Source of the DNA: Endozoicomonas sp965199185
GTDB taxonomy: Bacteria; Pseudomonadota; Gammaproteobacteria; Pseudomonadales; Endozoicomonadaceae
Direction of reading: 5' to 3'
DNA: 64,000 bases
Assembly: GCA_965199185.1 (NCBI GenBank)
Contig: CBDAQW010000003.1
Coordinates: 93,795 to 157,794 of the forward strand
The translations under genes and the position numbers were made by a program. Below, in pieces: positions 25,001-32,731 of the stretch. The notes under the pieces were generated by a model that saw only the letters and a program-made list of their open reading frames with translations, did no database searches and was not told the DNA's origin. How positions within the stretch are numbered: position 1 is the first letter of the stretch; every line of letters starts with the position of its first letter.

Positions 25001-25125
25001 AGGGTAGTGGCAGTTTAGAAATTACCACCGTTCGCACTGAACCTGTCGAAGTGCTTGTGCAACATCCTTCGACAAGCTCAGGATGAACAGAGTTTTTGGT
25101 CGTTTTGTATCTGCCACTTCCCCTT
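25001..25125. repeat. MITE-like repeat M4, copy 1
   Basis: The ends are inverted: AGGGTAGTGGCAGTTTA at the left and TATCTGCCACTTCCCCTT at the right. The centre has the palindrome CTGAACCTGTCGAAG ... CTTCGACAAGCTCAG (25,046-25,082). Related copies lie at 35,985 and 39,801. The core resembles a hairpin repeat widespread in bacterial genomes. Confidence 0.8.
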
Positions 25126-25159
25126 AACCCACACATCAAACGCTTTTAAGGAGTAAACT

Positions 25160-26221
25160 ATGACACCAGTAAACACAGCGAATACTCAAATAACCATAGA
25201 CTCAGGTAGCAATCCTGATCAGCTAAAAACCATTACCCAGGTCGAAGAAAATACTAAAGGGTATTTTACCCGCTGGGATCACCTCAAAGGGACACAAATA
25301 AGAGGGCGGAACACCGCACTGGCCAGCCTTGCTGCTGCTACGATATTTGGCGGAATGACTGTTCTTGCAGTGCCTGCGCTAGGGGTTACTGTCGGGCTTA
25401 CTCTGGCTGTTGGCAGCTTCATTGTAGCTGGAGCTACTACGGGGGCCGCTATTTCACTTTGCAAGCGCAGCGCAAAGCCCGTGAAGAGTGAAGACTTGCT
25501 GGCTATTTACCAGGGAGTTCATACTCATAACCATCAACTCGCAGAGAGTCTAAAGAACGCTGGTAGTGAAATCCATGACTTAAATAAACAAGAGTTACCT
25601 TATCTGGAAGGCGGGGAGAAGTATAACGATCTTCAAAATGAAAAGACTGAGGCAACAACCAGAATGAACCGAGAATTTGCGAAAGCAAATCGGGAATACA
25701 TGATGACATTTGACCAGCTCACCAATACATTAAACACAACCCTGTTATTGATAAACCTGAACCCACCTCGGAGCGTCACAACGAATACAAGAGAGACAGA
25801 AAGAACACCATTATTACAGACTTCCGAAGAACTTTCTGATTCTCCTGAGATGAGACTAATAACAGCTGTTCAGCGTTTTCAAAATGAAGGTGCAAACGAT
25901 TCAACTAAAGCAGAGCTAAAAGATGTATTAATCCATTATTACTCCCAAAGGAAACTGTTTTATATGCATGAAGCTTACTCAATCTGCAACCAAATTGACG
26001 GAGTTAGAAATAAACCCAATAAAAGAAATTTCTACCACGCAGGCCCTCTTGAGCAGGCTCACACTGAGATTAGCATCAATAAAATGAAAGCGGATTGGCA
26101 CCTGAAAAATCTGGAAAAGCAACAGAATCAGCTTGGCAATACTTACAATTACGCTATTGCCCAGGCAGGTAACAGCATGAGCCCTGATCTGGAAGCTTTT
26201 GCAAAGGAGATTCCGAAGTGA
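25160..26221 (+). CDS. Inc-like membrane protein with coiled coil, paralogue 2
   Basis: This 353-residue protein has AAGGAGT upstream of ATG 25160. It has the same architecture as the gene at 23,604: GYFTRWDHLKGT, paired hydrophobic segments (TIFGGMTVLAVPALGVTVGL then GSFIVAGATTGAAISL), SAKPxKxEDL, a coiled-coil region and the ending PDLEAFAKEIPK. It is shorter because part of the middle is missing. M4 repeat copy 1 sits between the two. The pair arose by tandem duplication and has since diverged strongly. Confidence 0.65.
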   Translation: MTPVNTANTQITIDSGSNPDQLKTITQVEENTKGYFTRWDHLKGTQIRGRNTALASLAAATIFGGMTVLAVPALGVTVGLTLAVGSFIVAGATTGAAISLCKRSAKPVKSEDLLAIYQGVHTHNHQLAESLKNAGSEIHDLNKQELPYLEGGEKYNDLQNEKTEATTRMNREFAKANREYMMTFDQLTNTLNTTLLLINLNPPRSVTTNTRETERTPLLQTSEELSDSPEMRLITAVQRFQNEGANDSTKAELKDVLIHYYSQRKLFYMHEAYSICNQIDGVRNKPNKRNFYHAGPLEQAHTEISINKMKADWHLKNLEKQQNQLGNTYNYAIAQAGNSMSPDLEAFAKEIPK

Positions 26222-26313
26222 CGCTGGGCTCTTGAAAACAATCGCATGGACTTTTTCTGACCAGGGTCTAGGCTCAGTATTCTTGTAATGCTGGCCTAGA
26301 GTTCTATTTCATT

Positions 26314-28266
26314 ATGCAAATTTGTAACCGAGCCCCGAGATTCACACCCTCTATTTTTGGCATACTATCAACAACACTGAGCGCCAACACAGGTGTTTTC
26401 TATCTAGTCTTCTTTATTGTGTATCTGGATACCGGGGTTGCTATGGAACAAATGTTTTATCCCCCTTTAATGCAACCCGGCAACGTTTTTTCTAAACAGC
26501 TCCAAGCCTGTTCAGCGCCTCCTTTTCCAGGCCTGTTGCCGATTTACAATGATCTTACCAAATACCTTCCTAAACCTTCCGGAGAGCCGGGATTTGACAC
26601 ACCTTCCACTGCAGCATTGCAAAACCTTCGTGAAGCCAATGAACACAGACAATCTATTGAAGAAAGCGCCAAAGAAAGAGCGACTATCTTTTCAGCAGAA
26701 AACTGGTTTGATAATACAAAACAAAAAAGCGACACTCGTCAGATATCCAAACGTCAAAGTAACCGTTATTCTGAAAGATCATTGGACCATGAAAGCTATC
26801 TGAATGAACTCAATGGCCTGTCAGAAAAAGAGAGGAAAGATAACAAAGCATACCTCAAAAAGTTCAGAGATGATCCTGATGCCTTCAATCAGCCCGGTGT
26901 CGCTCACGACTATGAGCTGTATCATGAAGCACGGTTGTCCAGTGAATCCTCCGATTCTACTAGCGTAACCGGGCTATTGTCGTACGGCGGCAGTGAAACA
27001 TCCTCTTCAACACACTCTGCACCCGAAACAACCGTTACAACAGCAGAAGGCGGGCTGCCTGCCAGCATTATGGAACAGGTATCTGAGGTAGAGTTTGACA
27101 ACGAACACTTTCACACACTGGCCAGCCATCACCGGGGAGAATTGATCACAACTCAGCTATCAGGGAAATTTGCAGGCACTCTTGATGATTTTATGAATAG
27201 AGAATTTAAAATCATCGTAAACCCTGAAGAAATGGTAGAAAAACAAAAATCCTACCTTGCCATGGCCAAAAAAGAACAAGGATACAGTTGGGTTCCCGAA
27301 GAAGACATCGAACACGATATCAAATTATCTCTCATCACAAGAGACGATTTGGACGCTGACAAGAAAGAATTCACGTTTAAACATCAACGTTTTTGGGACA
27401 CAGAACAAGCCTCGATGGATATTTCTATAGATTCCAGCGCCCTGAGTACAGCCATGGCATCCACTGAAGGCTGGAGAGACGAGATGGAAGACCGGCAGTT
27501 AGCCACAACATTCAACATCCAGTTAGAGGCCAGGAACCAGTCAGTTCCCGTTGGAATTACCGCTATTTTTGATGGACACGGCGGTCGCGAGTGGGCTGAC
27601 TATTTAGCCGACCACTTTACAGGCGCATTAAAAAAAGAGCTGGAAGCATTTTGCTCTGAAGGAATAACGGATTTAGCTGTTTATAACGCCATTACCCAGG
27701 CCTTTGTAAAGTTTCATTGGTCAAAAAACGACAAGCGACCAACAAAGTCAGGCAGTACCGCAAATGTTGCCGTATTGATTGACGATCAATTATGGATAGG
27801 AAATGCGGGAGATAGTTCGGCTTATTTAACGTCCCAAGAAGGTAGTGCTGAACGAATCAGCGTCAGAGCATACCCAGGTTCTATTCCATACGAGGCAGCC
27901 GTTAAGAAAAGAGGAGGAATGATTACCTATTTTGGCATACATGCGAGAGTGGCTATCCCTAACAGCCGTAAAACTCTAGGCACTGCCAGCAGTTTTGGTG
28001 ACGATGATTATATGGGCGTCGTCATCGTCCCTCCTGATGTTATAAAAATAAATAAAGAACAATGGCAAGGCAAAAAACTGGTTCAGACTTGTGATGGTAT
28101 TGACATGGTGGCTCCCCAAGCTCTGGGTCGTATCACTGCATCCAGTCAATCCGATCTTGAAGCAGCAGCGAGGCTGGTAAAAACAGCCACGCTCCTTAAA
28201 TCTACTGATAATATGAGTGTTTCAGTGACTGATCTGGATCGTTTTTTTAACGATAAAACCAACTGA
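26314..28266 (+). CDS. PP2C-type serine/threonine phosphatase, effector-like
   Basis: A long N-terminal extension (about 370 residues, Ser-rich around 205-240) precedes a PPM/PP2C domain. Metal-binding blocks are visible: GWRDEMEDRQ, IFDGHGGREWADYLA, GSTANVAVLIDDQLWIGNAG, CDGIDMV and the closing TDNMSVSV, so all four conserved Asp positions are present. It should dephosphorylate Ser/Thr. The start is uncertain: from ATG 26314 there is a hydrophobic stretch (GVFYLVFFIVYL), while ATG 26443 would skip it; neither has a good ribosome binding site. The eukaryote-like type and accessory setting suggest a host target, which is inference. Confidence 0.82.
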   Translation: MQICNRAPRFTPSIFGILSTTLSANTGVFYLVFFIVYLDTGVAMEQMFYPPLMQPGNVFSKQLQACSAPPFPGLLPIYNDLTKYLPKPSGEPGFDTPSTAALQNLREANEHRQSIEESAKERATIFSAENWFDNTKQKSDTRQISKRQSNRYSERSLDHESYLNELNGLSEKERKDNKAYLKKFRDDPDAFNQPGVAHDYELYHEARLSSESSDSTSVTGLLSYGGSETSSSTHSAPETTVTTAEGGLPASIMEQVSEVEFDNEHFHTLASHHRGELITTQLSGKFAGTLDDFMNREFKIIVNPEEMVEKQKSYLAMAKKEQGYSWVPEEDIEHDIKLSLITRDDLDADKKEFTFKHQRFWDTEQASMDISIDSSALSTAMASTEGWRDEMEDRQLATTFNIQLEARNQSVPVGITAIFDGHGGREWADYLADHFTGALKKELEAFCSEGITDLAVYNAITQAFVKFHWSKNDKRPTKSGSTANVAVLIDDQLWIGNAGDSSAYLTSQEGSAERISVRAYPGSIPYEAAVKKRGGMITYFGIHARVAIPNSRKTLGTASSFGDDDYMGVVIVPPDVIKINKEQWQGKKLVQTCDGIDMVAPQALGRITASSQSDLEAAARLVKTATLLKSTDNMSVSVTDLDRFFNDKTN

Positions 28267-28289
28267 TATTCAGAGGCAACAGCTCTGTA

Positions 28290-28497
28290 TGTACCCAGTC
28301 ATATGGAATCGAATATTTCTGGCTTATTGAGCTGGTGCTATGCAATACACAACGACGGGCGCATAGCAAGCTATGTGACCAGAGTTGTGACGAAGCACGA
28401 CTGCATGGATGCAGGAGGTAGAGTAACGCAGGAGCATTCGCCGAGAGCACCTGAACAATGAGTCAGAAAATATGATGTCATATGACCGGGTACTTAT
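28290..28497. repeat. MITE-like repeat M1, copy A
   Basis: The terminal inverted repeats are TGTACCCAGTCATATGGAAT at the left and GTCATATGACCGGGTACT at the right. The interior shares AGCATAGCAAGCTATGT and AACAATGAGTCAGAAAATAT with copy B at 39,642. A longer interior (about 208 against 160 bases) distinguishes it. A 67-residue minus-strand frame inside is a shadow. Confidence 0.82.
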
Positions 28498-28630
28498 ATT
28501 AGTTGGTCAATTTCCGTCCCAAAGAAAGGTAGCTACAGGGCACAAGAGCCAACCAACGCATGCTGAAACAATAAAATTCCCGGAGAGCTCACCAAAAGCG
28601 AAACCGCAAACGGCGAATGTCAGTTAACTC

Positions 28631-28873
28631 TCATCCTGATTTACGGATCAGATAGATATATTGCTGCGCCTCTTCTTTTTGCTCCAGCAGCGTATGATCA
28701 AGAAAGTTGCAGAATTTTGGAATATCCCGCTGGGTAGATGGATCTGTTGCCAGAACTTTTACTACATCACCCGGCTGCATATCCCGCACCTTATTATGCA
28801 GCATCATCACCGGCTCCGGGCATAAAAGGCCGCAGGTATCCAGTTCATGGGTTATTTCACATTGTTCCGACAT
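28631..28873 (-). CDS. tusA: Sulfur carrier protein TusA
   Basis: This 80-residue protein carries sulfur from IscS as a persulfide to the TusBCD/E relay for 2-thiouridine in tRNA. LDTCGLLCPEPVMMLHNKV contains the active Cys18 in the CPEP motif. Length and fold are typical. It precedes the MATE gene's 3' end on the same strand order, but no operon is evident. Confidence 0.93.
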   Translation of the reverse strand: MSEQCEITHELDTCGLLCPEPVMMLHNKVRDMQPGDVVKVLATDPSTQRDIPKFCNFLDHTLLEQKEEAQQYIYLIRKSG

Positions 28874-28908
28874 AAACTCCTCAAACCAAACTCTTTAAAA
28901 AAACGTCT

Positions 28909-30237
28909 TCAAACCGACTGATCTGGTTGCCAGCCCTGTTTGCTCGATATCCATCGATACACCAACAACAGCCCGATACCTCTGGCTCCCATAAAAAGGG
29001 TATAAGATAACCAGAGACCATGATTTCCAGCTTGCTGACTCAGATACCAGACTGGCAGAAATACCAGCAATGTGGCAATCAGCATTGTGTGCTGCATCAT
29101 ATCGGTTCTTACGGCACCAATAAACACACCATCCAGCCAGAAACACCAAACGGCCACCAGCGGCATAACCATCAGCCAGGGCAGATATTGAGCTGCAGTG
29201 ACAATTACCTGTTCATTATTGGTCAATACACTGAGAATCTGGCTTCCGAACAGAGCAAATACCAGCATAAACAAAAGGCCACATACCAGTGAGCAACCGC
29301 CCGTGACTTTGACCACCTGCCTGAAGCCTACCTGATTTTGTTGCCCCAGTGCCTCGCCGGTTAATGCTTCAGCGGCATGGGCAAAACCATCCAGACCATT
29401 GGAGATCAACAATAATAGGTTTAACAACAGAGCATTAGCCGCCAGAACATCATCTCCCAGTTGTGCACCCTGAGCGGTAAAAAAGGCCTGAACCCCTAAC
29501 GAGCAGATGGTTCTGACAAATAGATGGCGATTCAACAATAGCAATCGTTTCATGGACGCCAGATTCAGCAACATTGCACGGGTAAACCGACCCGCTTCAT
29601 GACTTAAAATCTGACGGACCAGCCATAACCCCAACCCAAGTGCTGCATAATCTGCAATCACTGTTGCCAGAGCTACGCCTTTGGTTTGCATACCCAAACC
29701 AAGGACAAACAACAGATCAAGAAGAATGTTAATGCCATTGCCCAGAACCAGTATTAGCAATGGCCCTTTGGGTTTTTGCATACCGATCAGCCAGCCAATC
29801 AAGGCATAGTTAATTAATGCGGCGGGTGCGGAGAAGATTCGCACCTGAAAATAGATTTTTGCCTGTTCAGCCACCTCCGGACTTGCCTCAAATAACGGCA
29901 AGCCAAGCGTGAGAACCCAAGGTGAGAGCAACAACAAGCAAAGGCTGACCACCAACGCCATGATGACCGATTGTGACAACCATTGCCTCAACGCCCAAAC
30001 ATCTTCTCTGCCTTTCGCCTGTGCCACCAGTCCGGTGGTTCCCATACGCAGAAAACCAAAGGCCCAAAAGATCATACTGAATATGGTCGCGGCGATAGCA
30101 ACACCGCCAAGATATTCCGACGACGGCAGATGCCCGAGGACACCGGCATCCACCAACCCGAGCAAAGGCACAGAAATATTAGAAAGAATGGCAGGCCAGG
30201 CAAAATGCCAGACGCGCCGATACAGTGCGGAATCCAT
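28909..30237 (-). CDS. dinF: MATE-family exporter, DinF-like
   Basis: From ATG 30237 (MDSALYRRVWHFAWPAILSN) the protein has 442 residues; the seven codons upstream to 30,258 lack a better signal. Twelve hydrophobic segments in two matching halves are visible, with LGLVDAGVLGHLPSSEYLGG and FGFLRMGTTGLVAQAKG as conserved MATE blocks. It belongs to the DinF branch, which exports organic cations or toxic compounds using Na+ or H+. The exact substrate cannot be told. Confidence 0.88.
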   Translation of the reverse strand: MDSALYRRVWHFAWPAILSNISVPLLGLVDAGVLGHLPSSEYLGGVAIAATIFSMIFWAFGFLRMGTTGLVAQAKGREDVWALRQWLSQSVIMALVVSLCLLLLSPWVLTLGLPLFEASPEVAEQAKIYFQVRIFSAPAALINYALIGWLIGMQKPKGPLLILVLGNGINILLDLLFVLGLGMQTKGVALATVIADYAALGLGLWLVRQILSHEAGRFTRAMLLNLASMKRLLLLNRHLFVRTICSLGVQAFFTAQGAQLGDDVLAANALLLNLLLLISNGLDGFAHAAEALTGEALGQQNQVGFRQVVKVTGGCSLVCGLLFMLVFALFGSQILSVLTNNEQVIVTAAQYLPWLMVMPLVAVWCFWLDGVFIGAVRTDMMQHTMLIATLLVFLPVWYLSQQAGNHGLWLSYTLFMGARGIGLLLVYRWISSKQGWQPDQSV

Positions 30238-30337
30238 GAACAAACAACAGCTCAACATGATTGGAAACCGGTTATTTTATAGCTCTTTAGTGCTAATAAG
30301 CATCCCTACAATCAGAGGAAATGCATCATTTAACAAC

Positions 30338-30365
30338 AAAAAAGAGAGCATTAGCTCTCTTTTTT
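30338..30365. terminator. Bidirectional intrinsic terminator
   Basis: AAAAAAGAGAGC, the loop ATTA, then GCTCTCTTTTTT is a perfect 12-base hairpin with A and T tracts on either side. It ends transcription of the HU-like gene from the right. Confidence 0.93.
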
Positions 30366-30402
30366 AGAATGAGTGAATTATATACGACAGATCGATTGTC
30401 GA

Positions 30403-30744
30403 TCAGGAAGATGCAAATTCTTTCAGTTTCTTCAAAGGTCTGACCTTTACCTGAATAGAAGCGGGTTTAGCCGCTACATCCATGACCTCACCCGGCTTAA
30501 ATGGATTAGGCACACCTTTACGGGCTTTTTGAGCGGGTTTTTTCTTGGTCACAATTTTCAGCAAGCCGGGCAATGTAAATTCACCGCAGCCACGTTTTTT
30601 GATATGACGCTCAATAAGCTCACCCAGCTCATCCATCACCATATTCACCTGCTTACGTGAAAGGCCTGAATTCTCAGCAATTTCTGCCACCATCTGGGTT
30701 TTACTGTATTTATCTTTAATTGCAGGTGCTTTTTTAGCGGCCAT
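30403..30744 (-). CDS. HU/IHF-family nucleoid DNA-binding protein
   Basis: The start is ATG 30744 with AGGAG upstream, giving 113 residues; the open frame continuing to 31,023 is not used. A short Ala/Lys N-terminal arm is followed by the HU fold: YSKTQMVAEIAENSGLSRKQ, the beta region GEFTLPGLLKIVTKKKPAQK and the DNA-bending arm motif NPFKPGEVMDVAAKPA. The arm (NPFKPGE) is that of HU-like paralogues found in marine gammaproteobacteria rather than HupA/B or IHF. It is a single-gene unit ended by the terminator at 30,338. Confidence 0.9.
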   Translation of the reverse strand: MAAKKAPAIKDKYSKTQMVAEIAENSGLSRKQVNMVMDELGELIERHIKKRGCGEFTLPGLLKIVTKKKPAQKARKGVPNPFKPGEVMDVAAKPASIQVKVRPLKKLKEFASS

Positions 30745-31254
30745 GCTATTTCTCCTGAAAAATCCATTTAAAAAGGCGCTGACTGTTAGTACCAGTGCTT
30801 GCAAATACAGAGCTGAAACTCTGCCGCATAAAATATCAGCCACAACTCCTGGCAGATTAAGCACTCCACGAAATGACCGCAATAATTCATCACGACTAAA
30901 AAACAACAAACGATCACTTGATAAGATCGTTAAAAGAGCCGGTAAAACCAGAACGGAATTTAATGAAGCACCTAGAACCACTATAAACTCAGCTTTTTTT
31001 AACGTCGAGTGTTTTTTCAACAAAATCTGTATTTTTTTAACTCGTTTCCTACCCCATAAATAAGGCTACCACCTGAGCGTAAAAATTTGAGGTTATTGCC
31101 GGTTAGCGTTACATTAAAAGACTTAAAAAGTAACGTATTGGTTATTGCCTGATTGGTATTTTAGTACCGTATCATTGAAAAATTAAAACAACTTCGGCAT
31201 TTGGGTAATAACAGTACTATTTTATTCGATTCAGATAACAAATAAAGGGATCAC
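30745..31254. other. Divergent upstream region of the HU-like and cold-shock genes
   Basis: This AT-rich stretch must hold two divergent promoters. I see no repeat or strong hairpin, and the long minus-strand frame through it is an extension of the HU-like gene. Confidence 0.4.
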
Positions 31255-31869
31255 GTGTTGAAGCTTCTTAAAATATTTCATGCTCTGTTCGGTGTTTTGG
31301 CCCTGACACTGACATTAGCGCTAGCTAATGATCTGGTTCAGTTAACGGCTGCTCGCATCGACTTTAACTCTTCAGCTGTACTTATTCTTATGGCTGTTGC
31401 CTTGTGTAACCTACTAATGGCGGCACCCTCTTTTTTGGGTACTACAACAAAAAACCTGCTTCAGATCATCGCTTCGAAAGCCGTACTTCTCAGCACGATT
31501 CTTTCAACATGGTCCGTGGTTGAAATGAACAGCAAATTACTGGGACACTCTAATGAACTACTGGCCATTATTGTTTTGGTTTCCGGTGTTTTACTGCACT
31601 TTCTGCTGAATATTACCACCTCCGACACCTCGGTAGTCTCTATTGATCATTCGGATAGGGAAACCGGTACTGTTAAATGGTTCAACATCACCAAAGGCTT
31701 TGGCTTTATAACGCGGGACAGTGGTGAGGACGTATTCGTTCATTACCGCGCTATTCGTGGTGAGGGGCATCGAACACTGTCTGAAGGGCAGCGGGTTGAG
31801 TTTATCGTCGTTGATAAAGATAAAGGCTTACAGGCAGAAGACGTTATTGCAGCTCCAAAAGGTCGATAA
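31255..31869 (+). CDS. Membrane-anchored cold-shock-domain protein
   Basis: A GTG start preceded by AAAGGGATC gives 204 residues. The N-terminal 125 residues form about four hydrophobic segments (FHALFGVLALTLTLALAN, SSAVLILMAVALCNLLMAA, KAVLLSTILSTWSVV and LLAIIVLVSGVLLHFLLN). The C-terminal 68 residues are a complete cold-shock domain: TGTVKWFNITKGFGFITRD (RNP1) and EDVFVHYRAI (RNP2). The CSD should bind single-stranded RNA or DNA on the cytoplasmic side of the membrane. This is the reverse order of the known CSD-DUF1294 fusions. Function unknown. Confidence 0.85.
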   Translation: MLKLLKIFHALFGVLALTLTLALANDLVQLTAARIDFNSSAVLILMAVALCNLLMAAPSFLGTTTKNLLQIIASKAVLLSTILSTWSVVEMNSKLLGHSNELLAIIVLVSGVLLHFLLNITTSDTSVVSIDHSDRETGTVKWFNITKGFGFITRDSGEDVFVHYRAIRGEGHRTLSEGQRVEFIVVDKDKGLQAEDVIAAPKGR

Positions 31870-31879
31870 TTGCCTCAAT

Positions 31880-31913
31880 GTAAGTCGGAATCGGCTTGCC
31901 GGTTCCGACTTAC
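31880..31913 (+). terminator. Hairpin after the cold-shock gene
   Basis: GTAAGTCGGAA (31880-31890) pairs with TTCCGACTTAC (31903-31913). There is no U-tract after it, so termination efficiency is doubtful; it lies between convergent genes. Confidence 0.55.
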
Positions 31914-31943
31914 AATAAGCTAATTGGACCGGTTAACAACGGA

Positions 31944-32150
31944 TTAATAATGCGGTGGAGGCGGTTCTTCTTCCTGAACAGCTTCAAGCTGCTCAGTCGC
32001 CATGGACTCTAGCCGCTTTTTCAATTGCTCAACAGCCATAGTCAATTCATCAATCTGTTTTTGTTGGCGCGTCACCACATCATTTAATTGAGCCAGGGTA
32101 TCTTCCTGAAAGCTCATTTGAGTCTGTAATTCAACCAGTTCATCTGTCAT
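31944..32150 (-). CDS. slyX: SlyX family protein
   Basis: This 68-residue coiled-coil protein (LVELQTQMSFQEDTLAQLND, then VVTRQQKQIDELTMAVEQL) ends in the family's proline tail EEPPPPHY. Its function is unknown. It overlaps the end of the HIT gene by 4 bases (ATGA-type coupling), so the two are co-translated. Confidence 0.92.
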   Translation of the reverse strand: MTDELVELQTQMSFQEDTLAQLNDVVTRQQKQIDELTMAVEQLKKRLESMATEQLEAVQEEEPPPPHY

Positions 32151-32596
32151 AGCGACTGCTCCGAAACATCTGACACAAACCTGAAAGGTGCACCTAATAC
32201 GCCATGCAACTGACCGATAATACGTTCAATATCGGCTTGCTGATAAGGCTGAGCCGGTAACCTCCCCCAAACAGGCGCAGGCCAGGCCGGATCATCCACA
32301 TAACGAACCACATGATGAACATGCAGCTGACGGACAATATTCCCCAGCGCTGCAACATTCATTTTATTCGCAGAAAACAGACCATACAGTGCTTTAGACA
32401 ATAATGAAGACTCATGACTCAACTGTTGCTGTTGCCCTTCATTCAGCTGCCAGACCTCCTCGATACCGGCTTGCCTGGGCACCAGAATGAACCAGGGATA
32501 GGTGGCATCGTTCATCAACAACAAACGGCACAAAGGAAAATCACCCACCACTACACAGTCTTTAGCTAACCGGTCATCCAGCCGAAAGTCACTCAC
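32147..32596 (-). CDS. HIT-family hydrolase
   Basis: This 149-residue histidine-triad nucleotide-binding protein has the triad region RQLHVHHVVRYVDDPAWPAP, with Gln in place of the first His as in this proteobacterial subfamily, and N-terminal CRLLLMNDATYPWFILVPR. It probably hydrolyses a nucleoside phosphoramidate or dinucleotide; the substrate is unknown. It forms an operon with slyX. Confidence 0.9.
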   Translation of the reverse strand: MSDFRLDDRLAKDCVVVGDFPLCRLLLMNDATYPWFILVPRQAGIEEVWQLNEGQQQQLSHESSLLSKALYGLFSANKMNVAALGNIVRQLHVHHVVRYVDDPAWPAPVWGRLPAQPYQQADIERIIGQLHGVLGAPFRFVSDVSEQSL

Positions 32597-32731
32597 GCAT
32601 TACATCCTGTCAGGTAGAAATCCGGCTCACTATATCGGAGTCAGGAGTAATCGCAAACTGAATAATGCAATAAATCCTTATTCCCCGTAAAATGCGCGAT
32701 CAACCTAGAAAGACTTTCGGAAACTGAACCA

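Noticed and set aside
28247..28450. 67-residue minus-strand frame
   Set aside because: It lies within MITE-like repeat M1 copy A and is not shared with copy B.
30745..31023. N-terminal extension of the HU-like protein
   Set aside because: HU-family proteins start near MAAKK, and ATG 30744 has a strong ribosome binding site.
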